Assembly: GCA_015055965.1 (NCBI GenBank)
Contig: SVHG01000017.1
Span: forward strand, 1 to 46,407
Length of the DNA stretch: 46,407 nt
Direction of reading: 5' to 3'
Source of the DNA: Clostridiales bacterium
GTDB lineage: Bacteria > Bacillota > Clostridia > Christensenellales > Borkfalkiaceae
Positions 27,206-33,144 of the stretch are shown one piece after another. The translations under genes were made by a program, and so were the position numbers. The notes under the pieces were generated by a model, which worked only from the letters and a program-made list of their open reading frames with translations, was not told the DNA's origin and did not search any database. Numbering within the stretch: position 1 is the first letter of the stretch; every line of letters starts with the position of its first letter.

Positions 27206-27235
27206 GGTTGATTTTTATCATTTCTCAATCTTTTT
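27195..27235 (+). terminator. Terminator of cassette 1, overlapping the coding end
   Basis: AAAAAGATTGAG (27195-27206) pairs with CTCAATCTTTTT (27224-27235). The last codons and stop of the small secreted protein gene (27203-27205) are part of the 5' arm. Confidence 0.88.
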
Positions 27236-27264
27236 ACTTTTATAAAGTAATAAAAAATTTGGTA

Positions 27265-27293
27265 TTGACATATTAAAAAACTTATGGTAAAAT
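27265..27293 (+). promoter_or_regulatory. Promoter of lipoprotein cassette 2
   Basis: TTGACA (27265-27270), 17-base spacer, TAAAAT (27288-27293). The region from the terminator through the signal peptide is almost identical to that of cassette 3. Confidence 0.9.
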
Positions 27294-27324
27294 AGTGGCA
27301 TAAAATTAAAAAGAGGAGGAAATT

Positions 27325-27996
27325 ATGAAAAAGTCTAGCATATTTAAAATTTTAACTTTGTTTTTAACTTTTATTATCTTTTCTTGCTGTTCAGGGTGCC
27401 TCATTTTTGCTATAGCAAAGGAATCTAAACAAAAAGATATCCAACATTGGATAGAAATACAAAAAGAACGAAAAGCGCAAGCGGATGCACTTATACCTGA
27501 AATTGATGGGTATATATTTGAGGCGTTGCCACAAGACGCCTTTGTGAACCAAGAAGACTGGGAGTCTAAAGGATTTATTCATCAGCACAATTTTTTCAAT
27601 TGGGAGAAGAGTTTTTATTATTATTACAATAAACAAAAAACTGAAACGAGTTTTATAGTTACCGTAAGAACAAATAGTGGTAAAGTTTTTAATAAAATAA
27701 TAATTGATATAAACGAATACGAAGAAAGGCTATCAAAATATTTCAAGGTATTTCCCTTGACTAGTGCAACAGAACTTGAGATAATTAATATGGATGGAGA
27801 GTTTTTCCTTGTATCGTGGATGCCGTATAAGCAAGTAGGACGAACCTTAGCTGGTCCACCTGCTTTGTTTTTATTGGATTTCGAAAATAATACAATGTTA
27901 TATGTAGGATATGCTAAAGGTTGGTTAGAATATGAAATTGAACATGGGAAGTTTTATACCACTAATATTTGCTATAAGTTAACTAAGGAGGGGTAA
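27325..27996 (+). CDS. Cassette 2 putative lipoprotein (paralogue)
   Basis: 223 residues. The first 25 residues, including the FSCCSGC cluster, are identical to cassette 1. The mature part keeps ADALIPEIDGY, FEALPQ, NQEDWESKGF, INMDGEFFLVSW and FLLDFENNTMLYVGYAKGWLEYE but is otherwise strongly diverged and Tyr/Lys-rich. A conserved 5' end with a diverged mature domain suggests functional diversification or gene conversion. Function unknown. Confidence 0.75.
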   Translation: MKKSSIFKILTLFLTFIIFSCCSGCLIFAIAKESKQKDIQHWIEIQKERKAQADALIPEIDGYIFEALPQDAFVNQEDWESKGFIHQHNFFNWEKSFYYYYNKQKTETSFIVTVRTNSGKVFNKIIIDINEYEERLSKYFKVFPLTSATELEIINMDGEFFLVSWMPYKQVGRTLAGPPALFLLDFENNTMLYVGYAKGWLEYEIEHGKFYTTNICYKLTKEG

Positions 27997-28002
27997 TAAA
28001 TT

Positions 28003-28308
28003 ATGAAAAAATTAAGAAGTAGCATAGTGATAATTCTTTGTGTAACGTTTTTAGTTAGTGCTGTAAGTGCTATTATTAGTGGGGTGCTAACGGCAATGGC
28101 TGGGACTACTACTCATGATTATAGAATGGATTATAAAACACTTGATTATGCTAAACTTGATTCTGTAACAAGAAGAGATAAAGAACCAGATAAATCCCCA
28201 CAAATAACGGTATTTACATACGGTTGCGGAGCCAATCTTTCTCACTGGAGTAATAATCAAGCAGAAAACCCTAGTGATGATTATGAATTTGGATATGAAA
28301 AAGATTGA
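28003..28308 (+). CDS. Cassette 2 small secreted protein with conserved Gly-Cys-Gly tail
   Basis: 101 residues: signal peptide (about 1-33), a variable middle, then the same tail as the 26885 gene (ITVFTYGCGANLSHW through FGYEKD). It begins six bases after the lipoprotein stop, with a GGAGGGG-type site overlapping that end. The stop codon again falls within the terminator stem. Confidence 0.65.
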   Translation: MKKLRSSIVIILCVTFLVSAVSAIISGVLTAMAGTTTHDYRMDYKTLDYAKLDSVTRRDKEPDKSPQITVFTYGCGANLSHWSNNQAENPSDDYEFGYEKD

Positions 28309-28338
28309 GGTTGATTTTTATCAGTTCTCAATCTTTTT
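28298..28338 (+). terminator. Terminator of cassette 2, overlapping the coding end
   Basis: AAAAAGATTGAG (28298-28309) pairs with CTCAATCTTTTT (28327-28338), the same arrangement as at 27195. Confidence 0.88.
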
Positions 28339-28367
28339 ACTTTTATAAAGTAATAAAAAATTTGGTA

Positions 28368-28396
28368 TTGACATATTAAAAAACCTATGATAAAAT
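28368..28396 (+). promoter_or_regulatory. Promoter of lipoprotein cassette 3
   Basis: TTGACA (28368-28373), 17-base spacer, extended-10 TGATAAAAT with the hexamer at 28391-28396. Differs from cassette 2 at only two bases in the spacer region. Confidence 0.9.
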
Positions 28397-28427
28397 AGTG
28401 GCATAAAATTAAAAAGAGGAGGAAATT

Positions 28428-29102
28428 ATGAAAAAGTCTAGCATATTTAAAATTTTAACTTTGTTTTTAACTTTTGTGATTTTTTCTTGCTGTTCAGGGT
28501 GTATTTTTGCTATAGCAGATTATTTTAATGAAAAAGATCTGCAAAAAGCACTAGAAATACAAAAAGAAAAAAAGGCCTTAGCCGATGCACTTGTCCCTGA
28601 AATTGAAGGATATACTTTTGAGACAAGACCCGAGAGTTATTTTTTAGGAAAAGAAGACTGGGAATCACAGGGTTTCAAAATTTATTCTATTTTCTTTGCT
28701 AGTAGAGACTCTTTTGAATGTAGGTTGGAAAGGATATCCGAAAATATAGAAAAATATTGTGTTTATCGTTATCAATCCAATAAAATTGATTTAGACCAAA
28801 TAGGTTATGTAATACCAACAGAAGAGCAAAAAGCAGTTTTTGAGATTTTTCCAATCTTTGTTACTCAAAGCATTTTATATATTAATGAGGAATTTTTTTT
28901 ATATTCTGAAATGTATAGCGAGCTTTACGGTTGGAATGCGGCTGGTGCTATAGCGTTATTTTTATTAGATTTTGAAAAGCACAAGATGTATTATGTAGGC
29001 TATAGTAAAGGTTGGATTGAGGCTGAATTAGAAGATAACCAATTATATCATTGGCGAAGAATGTGTTTTAAACTTACAAAAAATGAAGGAGAATTAATAT
29101 GA
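28428..29102 (+). CDS. Cassette 3 putative lipoprotein (paralogue)
   Basis: 224 residues. Signal peptide as in the other copies with one change (FVIF for FIIF), then ADALVPEIEGYTFET, GKEDWESQGF, LYINEEFFLYSE and FLLDFEKHKMYYVGYSKGWIEAELEDNQLY. Its stop TGA (29100-29102) overlaps the ATG of the following shortened small protein (ATGA), so the two would be translationally coupled. Confidence 0.75.
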   Translation: MKKSSIFKILTLFLTFVIFSCCSGCIFAIADYFNEKDLQKALEIQKEKKALADALVPEIEGYTFETRPESYFLGKEDWESQGFKIYSIFFASRDSFECRLERISENIEKYCVYRYQSNKIDLDQIGYVIPTEEQKAVFEIFPIFVTQSILYINEEFFLYSEMYSELYGWNAAGAIALFLLDFEKHKMYYVGYSKGWIEAELEDNQLYHWRRMCFKLTKNEGELI

Positions 29103-29212
29103 AGAAAATAAGGATTATTACAACATTTATACTTTGTTTTATTTTTTTAACTAGTACATTAAGTGCAATATTTAACGGTTTATTAACAGTAAAGGCGGAA
29201 TTACTTAGTTAA
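29099..29212 (+). pseudogene. Cassette 3 small secreted protein, truncated to its signal peptide
   Basis: A 37-codon frame whose product (MKKIRIITTFILCF... to a stop after AELLS) aligns with the signal peptides of the 26885 and 28003 genes but stops before the variable region and the Gly-Cys-Gly tail. The downstream sequence does not restore the tail, so this looks like a deletion remnant; it could still be translated. Confidence 0.6.
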
Positions 29213-29298
29213 GCTATATTTACTTAAACGGAGAGTTTTATTTGGTAACCCAACAAGAGGATTTATTGTTCATTCCTAAAAAGGAAGAAAGTGAATAG
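29209..29298 (+). pseudogene. Fragment of a fourth cassette lipoprotein
   Basis: An open stretch without a start codon reads YLNGEFYLVTQQEDL and ends at TAG 29296-29298. It aligns with INMDGEFFLVSW of cassette 2 and LYINEEFFLYSE of cassette 3. Probably left when cassette 3's small protein and part of a neighbouring lipoprotein gene were fused by deletion. Confidence 0.5.
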
Positions 29299-29310
29299 CT
29301 GAATAAATAA

Positions 29311-29349
29311 AAAAGATTGGATTTGGTTTTTTACCAAATCCAATCTTTT
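29311..29349. terminator. Strong 17-bp terminator after the cassette array
   Basis: A 17-bp perfect stem, 29311-29327 with 29333-29349, around a five-base T loop (AAAAGATTGG... with ...CCAATCTTTT). A- and T-runs make it usable on both strands. Confidence 0.9.
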
Positions 29350-29371
29350 GCTTATTACATAAAAAACTGTC

Positions 29372-29388
29372 GTTAATCGCGCTATAGC
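29372..29388 (+). repeat. GTTAATCG-type intergenic element
   Basis: GTTAATCGCGCTATAGC, the same core as at 25919-25935 and likewise placed about 20 bases after a terminator. It sits at the 3' end of metQ. Confidence 0.7.
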
Positions 29389-29406
29389 GTGGTTTTTGTG
29401 CGTTAA

Positions 29407-30216
29407 TTATAAAGGTAAAACAGCGCCTTGATAGTTAGAGATGATGTAATTTTTAACCTTTTCACTAGTTAAAAGCTTAACTAAATCCTTAATAGCTTGT
29501 CTTTGCTCGTGGCCATTTTGAACTGCTAAAACGTTAGCGTAAGTTAAAGCAGCTTCACTGTTTTTATCTTCAACTGCAAGCGCGGTGGTTAAAGAAATAC
29601 CTGAAGAAAGTGCGTAGTTACCGTTAATAACTGCAACCGTACCGTTGTCCCCTTGGTTAAGCTGAGCGGGAATACTTGCCGCTTCAACGGGGCGAATGGT
29701 GTGGCCTTTATCGTCAACAACGTCTAAAACGGTTACGTTGGTAATAGTAACGCCATCTGCTAAAGTGATAAGATTATTTTCGGCAAGAAGGAATAACGCT
29801 CTTGCTTGGTTGCTTTGGTCTGCAGGAATAATTATAACTGCGTTTTGGGGAATTGCAGAAATATCGTTAACCCCTTTAGCAAATATACCCATTGGCTCGT
29901 AATGAACTGCGCACGCGCTCACAAGGTTAGCGCCGTTAGATTTGTTATATTGCTGTAAGAAGGGTAGGTGTTGGAAGTAGTTAGCATCTAAGTCGCCGAT
30001 AGCAAGGCTTGTGTTGGGCATAATATAATCGGTATAAATAACTATTTCCAAGGTGTAACCAAGCGCTTCGTAATCGCTTTTAATAAATTCTAAAATTTCT
30101 GCGTGTGGGGTAGAGCTTGCGCCAACTATAATATGGTTTTCATCTCTTTTACCGCAACCGGTAAAGCAAGAAAGGGTAAGCGCTAATATACAAATAAAAG
30201 TAATAATTTTTTTCAT
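29407..30216 (-). CDS. metQ: Methionine-binding lipoprotein MetQ
   Basis: 269 residues. Signal peptide with lipobox FTGC (Cys21), then the NlpA/MetQ fold: IIVGASSTPHAEIL, DYIMPNTSLAIGDLDANYFQHLPFL, a central PADQSNQARALFLL and NGNYALSSG. This is the surface receptor that delivers methionine to MetNI. Last gene of metN-metI-metQ on the minus strand. Its ribosome site (AAGGAG) directly abuts the 3' arm of a 10-bp inverted repeat (30229-30238 with 30267-30276) in the metI-metQ gap. Confidence 0.93.
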   Translation of the reverse strand: MKKIITFICILALTLSCFTGCGKRDENHIIVGASSTPHAEILEFIKSDYEALGYTLEIVIYTDYIMPNTSLAIGDLDANYFQHLPFLQQYNKSNGANLVSACAVHYEPMGIFAKGVNDISAIPQNAVIIIPADQSNQARALFLLAENNLITLADGVTITNVTVLDVVDDKGHTIRPVEAASIPAQLNQGDNGTVAVINGNYALSSGISLTTALAVEDKNSEAALTYANVLAVQNGHEQRQAIKDLVKLLTSEKVKNYIISNYQGAVLPL

Positions 30217-30228
30217 AATTTTTTCTCC

Positions 30229-30276
30229 TTAATAATACGTTAATTTTTATTTTTTTAATTAAAACAGTATTATTAA
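30229..30276 (-). promoter_or_regulatory. Inverted repeat next to the metQ ribosome site
   Basis: TTAATAATAC (30229-30238) and GTATTATTAA (30267-30276) are perfect inverse complements around a 28-base AT-rich loop. In the minus-strand mRNA the second arm runs straight into GGAG of the metQ ribosome site, so it could influence metQ translation or mRNA processing. AT-rich, so chance is possible. Confidence 0.35.
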
Positions 30277-30333
30277 CGCATTCGTTTACTTAAGGAGTTG
30301 CATTCTATGCTGTTTTTAAGGTAAAAAGTCATA

Positions 30334-31023
30334 TTATTTTTTAATCCTTTTATCGGTTTTCTTAACTATAAAATTGCCTAAAGCTTGAATTAACTGCACT
30401 ATTATAACGGTAAATGCAACGCAAATCCAGGTAACGTCATCAGTAGAGGTTTGGTAACCGAACGTATATGCGATTGCGCCAAGTCCACCACCGCCAATAG
30501 TAGAAGCCATTGCAGAATAGCCTAAAACGGTAATGGAAGAAATAATAGCTCCCGTAATAAGGGCGGGCTTTGCTTCGGGAATTAAAACCTTTAAAATAAT
30601 TTCAAAGGTAGAAGCCCCCATGGATTCAGCCGCTTCAATAACGCCGTTATCTACTTCAAGTAAAGAAGATTCCACCATTCTTGCAACGTAAGGCGCAGCC
30701 CCTATAATAAGGGTAACTATCATAGCGCCGTTACCGATACTAGTTCCTGCAATAAGCCTTGTGAAGGGGAATACTGCGAAGGTAAGAATAATAAAGGGAA
30801 TACTTCTTAAAAGGTTAATTATAAAGCCTAAAATTAAGTTTAGGGGTTTGCATGGCGTAAGCCCTTTTCCTTTGGTTACGTAAAGAATTATGCCTAACGG
30901 TAAGCCCAAAAGGTAGGAAGCAAGGGTTGCTAATAGGGTCATATAAACGGTTGCCCAAATAGCTTCAACCATCATGCCGTTAGAAAATAGCTTAGTTAAG
31001 GTATCAGAAAACATATTATTCAT
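30334..31023 (-). CDS. metI: Methionine ABC transporter permease MetI
   Basis: 229 residues with about five membrane helices. Features of the MetI family: TLLATLASYLLGLPLGIIL, INLLRSIPFIILTFAVFPFTR, and the EAA loop VIEAAESMGASTFEIILKVLIPEA. Its 5' end overlaps metN by eight bases, so it is cotranslated. Confidence 0.94.
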   Translation of the reverse strand: MNNMFSDTLTKLFSNGMMVEAIWATVYMTLLATLASYLLGLPLGIILYVTKGKGLTPCKPLNLILGFIINLLRSIPFIILTFAVFPFTRLIAGTSIGNGAMIVTLIIGAAPYVARMVESSLLEVDNGVIEAAESMGASTFEIILKVLIPEAKPALITGAIISSITVLGYSAMASTIGGGGLGAIAYTFGYQTSTDDVTWICVAFTVIIVQLIQALGNFIVKKTDKRIKK

Positions 31024-31783
31024 CCTCCTTAGGTATTTCTATGGTAAAGGCTTTAATTAAGCGTTTGGTCTGCTCCGTTTTGGGGTTGTTGAATACCTCG
31101 CTTACCTTGCCGAATTCGCAAATACGTCCGTTTTCAATTACTGCAACCTTATTGCAAAGCTTGGTAATAACGCTTAATTCGTGGGTTATAATGGCAACTG
31201 TTATTCCTTGCTCTTTATTAATTTGCTTTAAAATTTGTAAAACGCTTTCGGTAGCTTCCGTATCAAGCGCGCTAGTGGGCTCGTCACAAAGTAAATATTC
31301 GGGGTTAGAAGCAAGCGCTCTTGCAATAGCCACTCTTTGCTTTTGTCCGCCGGAAAGCTGTGAAGGGTAGGCGTTTGCCTTGTCACGCAAGCCAACGCGG
31401 TCAAGAAGCTCTAATCCTCTTTTTTCAGCCTCCTTTTTAGGCGTTTTAACAAGCTCTAGCGGGAAGCAAACGTTTTTAAGAGCGGTGCGTTGTTCAAAAA
31501 GGTTAAAGCTTTGGAATATCATAGAAAGCTTTTTTCTTAATAGGTTAAGCTCCTTTTTGTTTTTTAAGGTAATATCTTCACCGTCTATAAAAATATTTCC
31601 GCTATCCGGCTTTTCAAGTAGGTTAACGCATCTAATAAGAGTGCTTTTACCTGCGCCTGAAAGCCCGATAATTCCGTAAATATCCCCCTTTTCGATTTGC
31701 AGACTTACGTTATCAAGCGCAACGAAGGGTACAGCGTTTTTACCGTCCTTAAAGGTTTTTGTTAAATTAACAAGTTCAATCAT
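31016..31783 (-). CDS. metN: Methionine ABC transporter ATPase MetN, short form
   Basis: 255 residues. Walker A GLSGAGKST (about 40-48), Q-loop, signature LSGGQKQRVAIARAL, Walker B YLLCDEPTSALD, switch His in IITHEL. The usual MetN is about 340 residues with a C-terminal NIL (ACT-like) domain that binds methionine and shuts the transporter (known for E. coli MetN). Here the protein ends soon after the ATPase core, so that sensor is absent. The ribosome site is poor. The gene lies 26 bases after the leader terminator at 31810-31842. Confidence 0.92.
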   Translation of the reverse strand: MIELVNLTKTFKDGKNAVPFVALDNVSLQIEKGDIYGIIGLSGAGKSTLIRCVNLLEKPDSGNIFIDGEDITLKNKKELNLLRKKLSMIFQSFNLFEQRTALKNVCFPLELVKTPKKEAEKRGLELLDRVGLRDKANAYPSQLSGGQKQRVAIARALASNPEYLLCDEPTSALDTEATESVLQILKQINKEQGITVAIITHELSVITKLCNKVAVIENGRICEFGKVSEVFNNPKTEQTKRLIKAFTIEIPKEDE

Positions 31784-31809
31784 GATAATTTTCGTTCAAT
31801 CAAAAGCAT

Positions 31810-31842
31810 AAAAAAAGCGGAAAGCCGTTTAAGCTCTCCGCT
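31810..31842 (-). terminator. Leader (attenuator) terminator of metNIQ
   Basis: On the minus strand a 10-bp stem AGCGGAGAGC / GCTTTCCGCT (31842-31833 with 31825-31816, one G-U pair), a seven-base loop and a U-run (31815-31810). It lies between the leader peptide stop and metN. Other possible pairings: GUUAAU (31865-31860, overlapping the leader stop) with AUUAAC (31848-31843), directly abutting the terminator; and GCCGU (31875-31871, leader codons 25-26) with ACGGC (31828-31824), which would break the terminator. Confidence 0.88.
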
Positions 31843-31860
31843 GTTAATATCAACATCAGA

Positions 31861-31947
31861 TTAACGCTTTACGGCACGAGTAAAATTGCCCATGTACATG
31901 TACATGCGCATCATATTCATAGCCATAGAACGTGCTTTTGCGAACAT
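31861..31947 (-). CDS. Methionine-rich leader peptide of metNIQ
   Basis: A 28-codon reading frame with its own AAGGAG ribosome site (31954-31959) six bases before ATG 31947. Eight of 28 residues are Met; seven of them fall at positions 8, 10, 12, 13, 15, 17 and 19, a run of SMAMNMMRMYMYM. It ends TAA at 31861-31863, 18 bases before a terminator and 78 bases before metN. This is the layout of a ribosome-mediated attenuator: when charged tRNA-Met is scarce the ribosome stalls at the Met run and the terminator is avoided. No S-box or T-box signature was seen in this leader. The peptide has no other apparent function. Too short for normal gene callers. Confidence 0.85.
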   Translation of the reverse strand: MFAKARSMAMNMMRMYMYMGNFTRAVKR

Positions 31948-31977
31948 AATTTTCTCCTTGAGATTTATTACTTGAAT

Positions 31978-32007
31978 AATTTATCATTTTATGCCGTATA
32001 TTGTCAA
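31978..32007 (-). promoter_or_regulatory. Promoter of the metNIQ leader
   Basis: On the minus strand TTGACA (32002-32007), 18-base spacer, extended-10 TGATAAATT with hexamer TAAATT (31978-31983). The transcript would start about 25 bases before the leader ATG. The 32008-32132 interval upstream is AT-rich with nothing recognised. Confidence 0.72.
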
Positions 32008-32132
32008 GCGTAAAAAAGGCATATTTTAAAAAAAATAAAAAAAAGAACAATTTAAGACTTAAAATGCGTTAAGGGTTGCAAAAAATTAAGTTGTTGTAAA
32101 ACTCATATTTAAAAACAATGGTGATTACGCCG

Positions 32133-32984
32133 TTATTTATTTATATGCTTTTTAGAGTTTTGCTTGTTTAAAATATACGCGCTGGGTGACGTATTATTGA
32201 TTTTCTTGAATACTTTTGAAAAATACAATTGGTCACTATATCCCGAAAGTTGAGCAATTTCTTTAACGGAGGTAAAGCCTGAAGAGATTAGATTTTGCAC
32301 GTTGTTCATTCTAAGTTCGGTAAGGTATGTGCTGAAATTAACGTTGAATAGCTTTTTGAATAGATTTGAAAGATATTTGGGATTAAAATATAACTTTTCA
32401 GCAAGAACGGTCAGATTGAAATTGCAGTCGCAGTAGTTTGCTTCAATTATTTTAAGTATTTGATTGGCAATTGCGGTTGGATCGTTTTTAATATCGTCTA
32501 AAGGATTTTTTGTGGTAATGTTGGCAAGCGTTAAATAAATTAATCCTTCGCCCATGAGTGAAGCGTTGCAATTTTCGTTTGCGAAACAACTTTCCCAAAT
32601 AGAAGCCAAATTAGCGCTTGATTTAAAATAACAGTTGTTTTTATTAATGCCAAGCTCGTCGAAAATTTTATAAGCCTTCGTGCTTGAAAATTTAACGTAC
32701 ATAAACCGTAAATTGTCCACGTTGCTAATATAATGCATGGTGGCGGGCAAAACGATAAAAACGTCACCTTTTTTTAGGTTGTAAGTATTGTTTAAAGTGC
32801 GAAAAACGCCTTTACCCCCTGCAATAAGGCAAAGTTTAAACATTGCTCCCGTAACGAATTTATCGGTTTTTGGCCAGTTGTTTTCATAAGTTACGTTAAT
32901 AACGCCAAGCCCCTCGTCGCTGTCGTGTTGCTGTGGTGTGAATAGACAAATGTTGTTAGAATTATAATCATGTTTCTTTCTCAT
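32133..32984 (-). CDS. AraC-family transcriptional regulator
   Basis: 283 residues. The N-terminal half is a cupin-like ligand domain (LCLIAGGKGVFRTLNNTYNLKKGDVFIVLPATMHYI). The C-terminal 100 residues have the two AraC helix-turn-helix motifs (NLTVLAEKLYFNPKYLSNLFKKLF and SVKEIAQLSGYSDQLYFSKVFKKINNTSPSAY). It is divergent from the oxidoreductase and GH28-like genes and probably activates them in response to a sugar. The start codon is only six bases after its -10 box and no ribosome site is visible, so the mRNA may be leaderless. Confidence 0.9.
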   Translation of the reverse strand: MRKKHDYNSNNICLFTPQQHDSDEGLGVINVTYENNWPKTDKFVTGAMFKLCLIAGGKGVFRTLNNTYNLKKGDVFIVLPATMHYISNVDNLRFMYVKFSSTKAYKIFDELGINKNNCYFKSSANLASIWESCFANENCNASLMGEGLIYLTLANITTKNPLDDIKNDPTAIANQILKIIEANYCDCNFNLTVLAEKLYFNPKYLSNLFKKLFNVNFSTYLTELRMNNVQNLISSGFTSVKEIAQLSGYSDQLYFSKVFKKINNTSPSAYILNKQNSKKHINK

Positions 32985-32990
32985 AAGACA

Positions 32991-33019
32991 ATTATATTAT
33001 TTTAAAATAATATTGTCAA
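32991..33019 (-). promoter_or_regulatory. Consensus promoter of araC-type gene with palindromic spacer
   Basis: TTGACA (33014-33019), 17-base spacer, TATAAT (32991-32996), a perfect consensus. The spacer plus part of the -10 (32994-33013) is a 20-bp perfect palindrome ATATTATTTTAAAATAATAT, a possible operator. Confidence 0.85.
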
Positions 33020-33028
33020 ATAAAAAAT

Positions 33029-33063
33029 GGAAAAATTCCATAACATACGCGGAAAAATTCCAT
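33029..33063 (+). promoter_or_regulatory. Likely AraC-type operator: two direct repeats
   Basis: GGAAAAATTCCAT occurs at 33029-33041 and 33051-33063, 22 bp apart, about two helical turns, as expected for a dimeric AraC-family activator. The pair lies between the divergent promoters and just upstream of the -35 region of the oxidoreductase gene. Confidence 0.75.
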
Positions 33064-33084
33064 TTTTATTACTTCGGAAATATG

Positions 33085-33112
33085 TTAAACTTGTAACAAG
33101 TTATTTTATAAT
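33085..33112 (+). promoter_or_regulatory. Activator-dependent promoter with internal palindrome
   Basis: TATAAT at 33107-33112 with a poor -35 (TTAAAC, 33085-33090) suggests a need for activation. The spacer contains a perfect 15-base palindrome AACTTGTAACAAGTT (33088-33102), a possible repressor site. Confidence 0.55.
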
Positions 33113-33144
33113 TGAAAGGAACGTTCGCTTAACGTAGGTGTATA

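Noticed and set aside
31810-32007. S-box (SAM) or T-box riboswitch upstream of metNIQ
   Set aside because: The leader is too short for either and lacks the T-box TGGNACCGCG-type sequence and the S-box helices; the space is occupied by the leader peptide and one terminator.
31856-32050. Minus-strand reading frame of 64 codons in the metNIQ leader
   Set aside because: It overlaps the promoter and the methionine-rich leader peptide in another frame and begins upstream of the transcript start; the 28-codon frame has the ribosome site.
33029-33063. GGAAAAATTCC repeats considered as terminators
   Set aside because: They are direct repeats at 22-bp spacing between divergent promoters, with no T-run following a stable stem.
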